Source: Paraburkholderia rhizosphaerae
Lineage (GTDB): Bacteria > Pseudomonadota > Gammaproteobacteria > Burkholderiales > Burkholderiaceae
Direction: 5' to 3'
Length of the DNA: 64,000 nt
NCBI RefSeq assembly: GCF_004366595.1
Contig: NZ_SORE01000026.1
Location: forward strand, 43,158-107,157
Shown here: positions 25,438 through 31,771 of the stretch, piece after piece
Position numbering within the stretch: the first letter of the stretch is position 1
Layout of the letters: each line of letters starts with the position of its first letter
The notes under the pieces: generated by a model
Databases searched by the model: none
The model's input: the letters and a program-made list of their open reading frames with translations, nothing else
What the model was told of the DNA's origin: nothing
Position numbers and translations under genes: made by a program

Positions 25438-25627
25438 GATCGCCATCCTCGATGCCTATATGCCGGCCGTCATCGTGCTGTTTTTTATCGGTGCCGTGGT
25501 GACCTGGGCGATCGATCGGGTACTCGCATACTTCGGGCTATACAGCGTGGTCTGGCACCCGTCGCTGTTTCGCGCGAGCCTGCTGGTCGTTATTTGCGGC
25601 GCGCTCGGGCTGGCCGTTTATCGTTGA
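25427..25627 (+). CDS. DUF1656 small membrane protein (AaeX-like)
   Basis: A 66-residue protein with two transmembrane helices (about 10-34 and 47-63). It matches DUF1656, the family of AaeX found beside AaeA/AaeB pumps. The ATG at 25427 lies inside the 3' end of the FUSC gene, with GGAG upstream, indicating translational coupling. Its stop codon sits inside the first unit of the 14-bp tandem repeat. The role in the pump is not known. Confidence 0.88.
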   Translation: MPREIAILDAYMPAVIVLFFIGAVVTWAIDRVLAYFGLYSVVWHPSLFRASLLVVICGALGLAVYR

Positions 25628-25693
25628 AAAATTCGCGTTGATAAATTCGCGTTGATAAATTCGCGTTGATAAATTCGCGTTGATAAATTCGCG
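25624..25693 (+). repeat. 14-bp tandem repeat within efflux operon
   Basis: Five 14-bp units TTGATAAATTCGCG (the first with one substitution), followed by the start of a sixth. They fill most of the 94-bp gap between the DUF1656 and HlyD genes. They are A/T-richer than the neighbourhood and begin at the DUF1656 stop codon. Function unknown. Confidence 0.95.
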
Positions 25694-25721
25694 TTGATCG
25701 TTTCGATTACTGACCGTCATC

Positions 25722-26597
25722 ATGACCATCCGTAACATTCTGGGCTTCATCGCTACCGTGGCGATTTTCGTCGTCGCGGTGCTGATCGGCCGCGCGCTGT
25801 GGCTCCATTACATGTATGAACCGTGGACCCGCGACGGACGCGTGCGCGCCGAAGTGATCAATATCGCGCCGGACGTATCGGGCGCTGTCGTCCAGCTGCC
25901 GGTGCGCGAAAACCAGTTCGTCAGGAAAGGCGACCTGCTGATGCAGATCGACCCGTCGCACTATCAGATCGCGGTCGAGCAGGCGCAGGCCGCGGTCGCC
26001 GCGCGCAAGGCCGAACTGACGATGCGCATCGACGACGCGAAGCGGCGCGCGGACATGGACAGTCTCGTCGTGTCGAAGGAAGCCCGCGAAAACGCCGCGC
26101 ATACCGCCAATTCGGCGCAGGCGCAGTATCAGCAGGCGATTGCCGCGCTCGATGCGGCAAAGCTCAATCTCGAGCGCACGCAAGTCCTGTCGCCGGTCGA
26201 CGGCTACGTGACGAATCTGAACGTGTTCCGCGGCGACTATGCGATCGCGGGCTCGCCGCGCTTCGCGATCGTCGACAGCCACTCGTTCTGGGTGAACGGC
26301 TACTTTGAAGAAACCAAGATGCCGCGCGTGCGGGTCGGCGATGCGGCCGATATGCGTTTGATGAGCGGCGGGATGCTGCACGGGCACGTCGAGAGCATTT
26401 CGCGTGGCATCTATGACCGCGATAATCCGCAAGGCAGCAACCTGCTCGCCGACGTGAATCCGACCTTCAACTGGGTGCGGCTCGCGCAGCGCGTGCCGGT
26501 GCGCATCAAGATCGACTCGGTGCCCGATGGCGTGCTGCTGTCGGCTGGCACGACCTGTACGGTGGTCATCAGGCCATCGGCGCGGCCAACGCAATAG
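25722..26597 (+). CDS. HlyD-family membrane-fusion protein (AaeA-like)
   Basis: A 291-residue periplasmic adaptor. A single N-terminal membrane anchor (about 8-26) is followed by the lipoyl/barrel-sandwich half PWTRDGRVRAEVINIAPDVSG (about 36-56), a short helical hairpin (about 85-145) and the second half SPVDGYVTNLNVFRGDYAIAG. It would join the FUSC pump to the outer-membrane factor. No good Shine-Dalgarno is visible directly before 25722; the 14-bp repeats lie just upstream and may shape translation. The stop codon lies in the first unit of a 9-bp repeat. Confidence 0.92.
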   Translation: MTIRNILGFIATVAIFVVAVLIGRALWLHYMYEPWTRDGRVRAEVINIAPDVSGAVVQLPVRENQFVRKGDLLMQIDPSHYQIAVEQAQAAVAARKAELTMRIDDAKRRADMDSLVVSKEARENAAHTANSAQAQYQQAIAALDAAKLNLERTQVLSPVDGYVTNLNVFRGDYAIAGSPRFAIVDSHSFWVNGYFEETKMPRVRVGDAADMRLMSGGMLHGHVESISRGIYDRDNPQGSNLLADVNPTFNWVRLAQRVPVRIKIDSVPDGVLLSAGTTCTVVIRPSARPTQ

Positions 26598-26626
26598 GCG
26601 CAATAGGCGCAATAGGCGCAATAGGC
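26591..26626 (+). repeat. 9-bp tandem repeat at the HlyD stop codon
   Basis: Four exact units of GCAATAGGC. Each carries an in-frame TAG, so the gene ends at the first and has three more stops directly behind. Confidence 0.95.
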
Positions 26627-26679
26627 TCGATAGCCGGCGCGAGCAGCGCCGTTCGCGCGACGCTACCCTGATCGGGGAC

Positions 26680-26913
26680 TCATGCCCGCAGGCTGTCACG
26701 CGCCGAATCGAATTCGGCGGCAAGCCGTTTGTCGACGACCGCCTCGTCATTCAGCTCGGACGCCGGCTCGAGCAACGACGCGACCTCAACCAGCAATCGA
26801 TAGATATCCGCATCGAGAAACGCCGCACGATGAACCGCGACGTGAAACTCCAGCGCTTCCTGCAGATTGTCCGGCCGCGCGCCGCGCGCATCCGGATACG
26901 CGAGATCGGGCAC
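26680..26913 (-). CDS. hypothetical protein, about 77 residues
   Basis: This frame has coding-like codon use through LQEALEFHVAVHRAAFLDAD, LLVEVASLLEPASELNDEAVVDKRLAAEFDSARDSLRA. The product is acidic and helical with no signal or membrane segment. No ATG is available: GTG at 26913 or TTG at 26988 are the options, and neither has a clear ribosome-binding site. The GTG start begins just past the helicase stop, so co-transcription with the helicase is likely. No recognised family. Confidence 0.5.
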   Translation of the reverse strand: MPDLAYPDARGARPDNLQEALEFHVAVHRAAFLDADIYRLLVEVASLLEPASELNDEAVVDKRLAAEFDSARDSLRA

Positions 26914-26935
26914 GGCGGACAGCGCCCAGAAAGAC

Positions 26936-28405
26936 TCAGGAAGAAGTCGTTTTGCGCGGCATGCCGAAGCCGCCCAGCAACGCGGCAAGCGGCTGCTTCG
27001 ATGCCGGCTTTTGCGGCACGTTTTCGGTTTCGTCGCGCCTGGCCGACGCCGCGGACAACGCGCTCGGCGAAGGCTCGTACGGCTTCAGGAAAAAGTCGTC
27101 GATCGGCGCCTGACGATGCGCATGCCCACCGCTACTACGCTCGAAGCCGCCGCCTGAGCGGCGCCGGCTGCCGCGCTCATCGCGCTCGTCGCGGCCGCGC
27201 CGAGCGCTGCCCCGCTCGTCGTGATGATGGCGCACCGGCGAGTCGACAACGAGGCGTTCGACATCGAGCGGCCGCTTGATCAGCTTCTCGATGTCCTGCA
27301 ACTGCTTGCGCTCGTTCGCGCTGAACAGCGACAGCGCATCGCCCGACGCACCGGCGCGGCCGGTGCGCCCGATCCGGTGCACGTAGTCTTCCGCATTGAA
27401 CGGCAAGTCGAAGTTGATCACCGCGGGCAGCTCGGCGATATCGAGCCCGCGCGCGGCGACATCCGTCGCGACCAGCGCTTCGATTTCGCCGCGCTTGAAC
27501 GCGTCGAGCGCCTGCATCCGCTCGCTTTGCGAGCGATCGCCGTGGATCGCGGTCGCGACCACGCCGTCGCGTTCGAGCTGCCGCGCGAGCCGGCTTGCGC
27601 CGATCTTGCTGTTGCAGAACACGATGACCTGCTTCAGGTTGCGCTCGCGAATCAGCTGCACGACGGCTCCCGTCTTGTCGCCTTCGGCGACCTCGTAGAC
27701 GATCTGCGTGACATTGGCCGCCGTCGAGTTGCTGCGCGCGACCTCGATGGTTTGCGGATTACGCAGGTAAGTGGCCGCCAGCTTCTTGATTTCGCCGGAG
27801 AACGTCGCGGAAAACAGCAGCGTTTGCCGGTCTTTCGGCAGCAGATTCAAAATGCGCTGCAAATCGGGCAAAAAGCCCATGTCGAGCATACGGTCCGCTT
27901 CATCGAGCACGAGAATCTGCACCTGGCCGAGATTCGCGGTTTTCTGCTGCACGTGATCGAGCAGGCGGCCCGGCGTTGCGATCAGGATTTCGACGCCGCG
28001 CCGCAGTTCGGCCGATTGCGGGTTCATATCGACGCCGCCGAACACCACCGCGCTGCGCAGCGCCGTATGTTTCGCATACGCCTGCACGTTGGCGGCCACC
28101 TGGTCGGCCAGTTCGCGGGTCGGCGTGAGAATCAGCGCGCGCACCGGGTGGCGCGCCGGCGACGCGCTCGTGCTGGCGAGCGGCAACAGACGCTGGATGA
28201 TCGGCAGCGAGAAACTCGCGGTTTTGCCGGTGCCGGTCTGAGCGGCGCCCATCACGTCGCGGCCGGCCAGCACGACAGGAATCGCTTGCGCCTGAATCGG
28301 CGTCGGCGTCGTGTAGCCCTGCTCCGCGATGGCTTTCAGGATGTCGGCTGACAAGCCGAACTGGTCGAAGGTCGCGGTGCTAGGAGTGGCAACTGTGTCG
28401 GACAT
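26936..28405 (-). CDS. rhlE: DEAD-box ATP-dependent RNA helicase, RhlE type
   Basis: A 489-residue RNA helicase. The Q motif (FDQFGLSADILKAIAEQGY...PTPIQ), Walker A AQTGTGKT (55-62), PTRELADQV, VLDEADRMLDMGF, SATF, and HRIGRTGRAG are all in place. The C-terminal tail is rich in Arg, Gly, Ser and Asp (about 395-489), typical of RhlE proteins that bind RNA through a basic tail. It unwinds short RNA duplexes in ribosome assembly or mRNA decay. The ATG at 28405 begins the protein. A leader of several hundred bases with hairpins lies upstream. Confidence 0.94.
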   Translation of the reverse strand: MSDTVATPSTATFDQFGLSADILKAIAEQGYTTPTPIQAQAIPVVLAGRDVMGAAQTGTGKTASFSLPIIQRLLPLASTSASPARHPVRALILTPTRELADQVAANVQAYAKHTALRSAVVFGGVDMNPQSAELRRGVEILIATPGRLLDHVQQKTANLGQVQILVLDEADRMLDMGFLPDLQRILNLLPKDRQTLLFSATFSGEIKKLAATYLRNPQTIEVARSNSTAANVTQIVYEVAEGDKTGAVVQLIRERNLKQVIVFCNSKIGASRLARQLERDGVVATAIHGDRSQSERMQALDAFKRGEIEALVATDVAARGLDIAELPAVINFDLPFNAEDYVHRIGRTGRAGASGDALSLFSANERKQLQDIEKLIKRPLDVERLVVDSPVRHHHDERGSARRGRDERDERGSRRRSGGGFERSSGGHAHRQAPIDDFFLKPYEPSPSALSAASARRDETENVPQKPASKQPLAALLGGFGMPRKTTSS

Positions 28406-28428
28406 GGTGGCTTTCGCTATAAATGCGC

Positions 28429-28449
28429 CCGCGCGCTACTTGCGCGCGG
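28429..28449 (-). promoter_or_regulatory. hairpin just upstream of the helicase start
   Basis: A perfect 8-bp GC stem with a 5-base loop ends 23 bases before the helicase ATG. It is close enough to affect ribosome loading. Confidence 0.45.
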
Positions 28450-28481
28450 CCCTTGAACTGACCTGAGGCGGCCTGTAAAAA

Positions 28482-28498
28482 CCGGCCTCACGGCCCGG
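28482..28498 (-). terminator. terminator-like hairpin in the helicase leader
   Basis: In the minus direction a six-pair GC stem with one bulged base and a GTGA loop is followed at once by TTTTT. It lies about 75 bases before the helicase ATG, the position of an attenuator. Confidence 0.45.
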
Positions 28499-28645
28499 GT
28501 GATCGGCAATCGAAATCGAATCGGCGATTGAACCGGGACCAAAAACCCGGCTTGAAACCGGGCCGTGCATTCAGACCGTGAAACAGGCCATCAAGCGGGC
28601 CGCTTGTCACGCCGCTGGTCAAGGCCGCTTGCAGGCTGTACATCC

Positions 28646-28683
28646 GGCTGACCAACAGGCTAACGGCTGACCAACAGGCTAAC
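28646..28683. repeat. 19-bp tandem duplication
   Basis: GGCTGACCAACAGGCTAAC occurs twice in a row, exactly, about 240 bp upstream of the helicase start. Confidence 0.95.
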
Positions 28684-29069
28684 CATTGGGCTGTAATACC
28701 GGCCGTGAACCGCGCGGCCTCGGACATGCTCACGCGCCGTTTGACTGTCTGCTGAAGCGGCCGGCGCCGCGCAAAGCGGCAGAATGAAGGCGGAGCCACG
28801 ATGTGCCGCACGCGCGCTGGATAGCTCAGCGCAAAGCAGGCGGTCGAAAAGCCGAAGAAGGCCGCGACGCGAAACCGGCCGGCTCCGGATGGCGCTAACA
28901 CACGCCGCAAAGGGCGGTATTGTAGCACTTCAGCGCCAACTTCCTGTACCCATGCTTGGCCGTCGATTCACGGCCCGGCCATTCAGGTAGTTGCACGCCG
29001 GGCCGGCTAGCCGTCGATAAGACTGGCGCGTGCTTGCGACAATAGCGTGACATGGGCGCGCATTCCCGC

Positions 29070-29459
29070 CTAACGAACGACCGTTATGCAATTGGACAAC
29101 ACCGGCGGCGCATCGGGACCCGCCATCGCGTCGTACAGGTCCGCGCGCGTGCCCTTGGTCCACCACGTATAGCTGCCCGCCTGATATTTCGCGCCGGAAC
29201 CCGACAACGTGTTCACGAACAGCATCTGCTGCCCGTTGACCGGCACCAGCGCGAAGCTCTGCCCGTTGGCCGCGCCCAGATACGTGACGTTGAAGGTCCG
29301 GCCGGTCGCGCACGTGTATTTTTGCGTGCGCGGGTGCGTCGTACGCAGGTCGCCAAAACGCGGCGTGCCCGTCGGCGCCGCGCGACACGGTAACGCGATC
29401 GCGCATGCAGCAAGCACGGCCGCCACGGGAATCGACTGCATGATCAGCCTGTTGATCAT
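29070..29459 (-). CDS. MliC-like lysozyme-inhibitor domain protein
   Basis: A 129-residue exported protein. The signal peptide (about 1-27) ends near ALPCRA|APTG. The mature part has the MliC-type fold: YTCATGRTFNVTYLGAANG, then FALVPVNGQQMLFVNTLSGSGAKY, then YTWWTKGTRADLYD, with the paired cysteines of the family. MliC proteins protect peptidoglycan from C-type lysozyme in the periplasm. No lipobox is evident, so it may be soluble in the periplasm rather than membrane-bound. GGAG is 7 bases before the ATG. It lies 44 bp after purT on the same strand. Assignment to MliC rests on the fold motif. Confidence 0.75.
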   Translation of the reverse strand: MINRLIMQSIPVAAVLAACAIALPCRAAPTGTPRFGDLRTTHPRTQKYTCATGRTFNVTYLGAANGQSFALVPVNGQQMLFVNTLSGSGAKYQAGSYTWWTKGTRADLYDAMAGPDAPPVLSNCITVVR

Positions 29460-29503
29460 CGAACGCTCCGCTTCATCGAACCGCGGCGACGCTGCGCCGC
29501 ACG

Positions 29504-30718
29504 CTACTTCGCGGACACCGGCCTCACCGCCGCCGCCGCCTGTTTCGCCCGCGCACGCGCTTCGTCGGTATTCTCGCCGGTCGCGACCGCGACACCCATG
29601 CGCCGCTTCACAAAGCTCTCCGGCTTGCCGAACAGACGCAGATCAGCCTCGGGCACCGCGAGTGCCTGCGCAACGCCTTCGAACGCGATGCCCGCTTCGT
29701 CGAGCCCGCCGTAGATCACTGCCGACGCGCCTGGCGCGCGCAGCGACGTATCCACCGGCAAGCCGAGAATCGCCCGCGCGTGCAGTTCGAACTCCGAAAG
29801 CCGTTGCGACGCGAGCGTGACAAGACCGGTATCGTGCGGGCGCGGGCTCACTTCGGAAAACCATACGTCATCACCACGCACGAACAGTTCCACGCCGAAC
29901 AGGCCACGCCCGCCTAGCGCCTCGGTCACCTTGTGCGCGACCTCGCGCGTGCGCTCGAGCGCGACCGCGCTCATCGGTTGCGGCTGCCACGATTCGACGT
30001 AGTCGCCCGCAACCTGCACGTGACCGATCGGGTCGCAAAAGTACGTGCGCGTCGCGCCGTTTGCCGGATCGATTGCGCGCACCGTCAACTGCGTGATCTC
30101 GTAGTCGAAATCGATAAAGCCCTCGACAATCACCCGCCCGCGATTCACGCGGCCACCCGCCAGCGCATACTGCCATGCGGGCTCGACGTCGGCGGCGCTC
30201 TTCACCACCGACTGCCCCTTGCCCGACGACGACATCACCGGTTTCACGACGCACGGATAGCCGACCTTCGCGATGCCCGCTTTCAGTTCGTCGAGCGAGT
30301 CCGCAAACGCATACGGCGACGTCGGCAGGCCCAACGCTTCGGCGGCAAGACGGCGAATACCTTCGCGATTCATCGTCAGTTGCGTCGCGCGCGCGGTCGG
30401 AATCACTTCGGCGATCGCGTCGGCTTCGATCGCCGCGAGCGCGTCGGTGGCGATCGCTTCGATCTCCGGCACGATCAGATGCGGCCGCTCCTGTTCGACG
30501 AGCGCGCGCAATGCGACCGGATCGGTCATGTCGATCACATGCGCGCGATGCGCGACCTGATGACCCGGCGCATGCGGGTAACGGTCGACCGCAATCACTT
30601 CGACCCCGAGGCGCTGCAGCGCGATGATCACCTCCTTGCCCAGTTCGCCCGCGCCGAGCAGCATGACGCGCGTAGCCGTTGGGGAAAGCGGTGTGCCGAT
30701 ACGTTGGCCGGTCTGCAT
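29504..30718 (-). CDS. purT: formate-dependent phosphoribosylglycinamide formyltransferase
   Basis: PurT (404 residues) makes formyl-GAR from GAR, formate and ATP, the THF-independent third step of purine synthesis. It is an ATP-grasp enzyme: RVMLLGAGELGKEVIIALQRLG, KPVMSSSGKGQSVVKSA, EGFIDFDYEITQLTVR, ALGGRGLFGVELFV and EVSPRPHDTGLVTL. GGAG sits before the ATG at 30718. The frame stays open upstream to 31786, but that stretch is not PurT-like and crosses a plus-strand gene. It may share a transcript with the MliC-like gene and is divergent from the META lipoprotein. Confidence 0.96.
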   Translation of the reverse strand: MQTGQRIGTPLSPTATRVMLLGAGELGKEVIIALQRLGVEVIAVDRYPHAPGHQVAHRAHVIDMTDPVALRALVEQERPHLIVPEIEAIATDALAAIEADAIAEVIPTARATQLTMNREGIRRLAAEALGLPTSPYAFADSLDELKAGIAKVGYPCVVKPVMSSSGKGQSVVKSAADVEPAWQYALAGGRVNRGRVIVEGFIDFDYEITQLTVRAIDPANGATRTYFCDPIGHVQVAGDYVESWQPQPMSAVALERTREVAHKVTEALGGRGLFGVELFVRGDDVWFSEVSPRPHDTGLVTLASQRLSEFELHARAILGLPVDTSLRAPGASAVIYGGLDEAGIAFEGVAQALAVPEADLRLFGKPESFVKRRMGVAVATGENTDEARARAKQAAAAVRPVSAK

Positions 30719-30898
30719 GGAGGAAGCTCCGAAGAAATGCAATGAGTGCAATGGGTGGATCGAATGGTGCGGCGATGTTAACATGCGCGGCCGCTGCGTT
30801 TGCGGCACCGGAGCGTCGATGAGCGAAGCAGGCGCATTCGCTTGCACCGCGCTTGGTGCGTTACCCTTAGCCTTCCCCGTTTGAACAGGAACGATGCC

Positions 30899-31471
30899 AT
30901 GGTCCTCACGCGCATTGCATTTTTTCCGCTCACGCGCGAGCGGCGCGCGGCGCGCATGCGAAGTGTCGCCGCGCTGCTCGCGGTCGTGGCGTTGTCGGCC
31001 GCGTGTGCAATGCCGAAGCACACCGTCGCGGACACACCACCGCCCGATCCGTTCAACCCCGCGGCCACGCAATTGCTCGACAACACCAGCTGGCAGCTGA
31101 CCGGCTGGACGCGCGCGGATGGCACCACACGCGATATACCGGGCGGCGGCGACGCGGCCGAGGCCGGTGCCGGCAAAGCCGAACCGATCACACTGACGCT
31201 GTCCACCGCTAACGGTCAGCGCCGCGCAAGCGGCTTTTCCGGCTGTAACCGCTACACGGGCAGCTATATGCTTCGCGATGGCAAGCTCAGCTTCGGACCG
31301 CTCGCCGGCACGCGAATGGCATGCGTCGGGCTGGGTGGTGAAATCGAAGGTGACTATCTGAACGCGCTCGCGCATATCGAGCGCAGCGGCGTACAAATGC
31401 GTCCACCGCAGGAATTGCAACTGATCACTACAGCCGGCGACACGCTCGTGTTTGCACGCAACGATAAATGA
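30899..31471 (+). CDS. META (HslJ-like) domain lipoprotein
   Basis: A 190-residue protein. A signal segment VAALLAVVALSAAC ends in a lipobox-like SAAC (Cys36 from this start). A linker is followed by the META domain: LDNTSWQLTGWTRAD, then ASGFSGCNRYTGSYMLRDGKLSFGPLAGTRMACV and TAGDTLVFAR. META/HslJ proteins are linked to heat shock, novobiocin resistance or motility, without a settled mechanism. A later ATG at 30956 would give a more standard signal peptide but has no clear ribosome-binding site. The gene is divergent from purT, with about 180 bp between them. Confidence 0.85.
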   Translation: MVLTRIAFFPLTRERRAARMRSVAALLAVVALSAACAMPKHTVADTPPPDPFNPAATQLLDNTSWQLTGWTRADGTTRDIPGGGDAAEAGAGKAEPITLTLSTANGQRRASGFSGCNRYTGSYMLRDGKLSFGPLAGTRMACVGLGGEIEGDYLNALAHIERSGVQMRPPQELQLITTAGDTLVFARNDK

Positions 31472-31771
31472 CGTCGCGGCAACCGTCCGTCTGCAAGTTG
31501 CTGTCAAACCGCATCGCGCCGGTAACACACACGACAGCGCGCGCAACGCTGTCGTTTGCGCGGATGCGACACGCATCCGCAACGACGTGGTCAGCGGAGT
31601 GTGCAGCGACGCTCGTGACGCTCGCCACCGTGCTCCGCCTTCGGCAATCACGCACCAACGACGCATGCGGGTGGCACGCGCACAACGGCCAAGCAATGCC
31701 ACCACTCGAACCGAAGCGTCTGGTCGGTTTAAACTCGACGGGTTGCGCTGCGGCGCGTCCGTCATTCGTCG
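31472..31771. other. intergenic region META lipoprotein / FtsK
   Basis: About 300 bp with no gene I can support. It contains one long imperfect hairpin (31551-31586) and presumably the ftsK promoter. Confidence 0.4.
31551..31586 (+). terminator. long hairpin after META lipoprotein
   Basis: A 15-bp stem with a 3-base bulge and a 3-base loop starts 80 bases past the lipoprotein stop. No T-run follows, so it may be a stabilising or weak termination structure. Confidence 0.4.

Larger units (their letters stand above)
28406..29069. other. intergenic region upstream of the helicase
   Basis: About 660 bp without a convincing gene; open frames here are Cys/Arg/Ala-rich and look like random GC-rich translation. 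In the minus direction it is the probable promoter and leader of the helicase. It contains two hairpins near the gene and a 19-bp tandem duplication. Confidence 0.55.

Noticed and set aside
26527..28351. Long plus-strand frames opposite the helicase
   Set aside because: They are the antisense of the helicase codons and show no family motif.
28488..28928. A 146-codon minus-strand frame upstream of the helicase
   Set aside because: Composition is Arg/Cys/Phe-rich without family motifs, and it crosses a tandem duplication; more likely untranslated leader or promoter.
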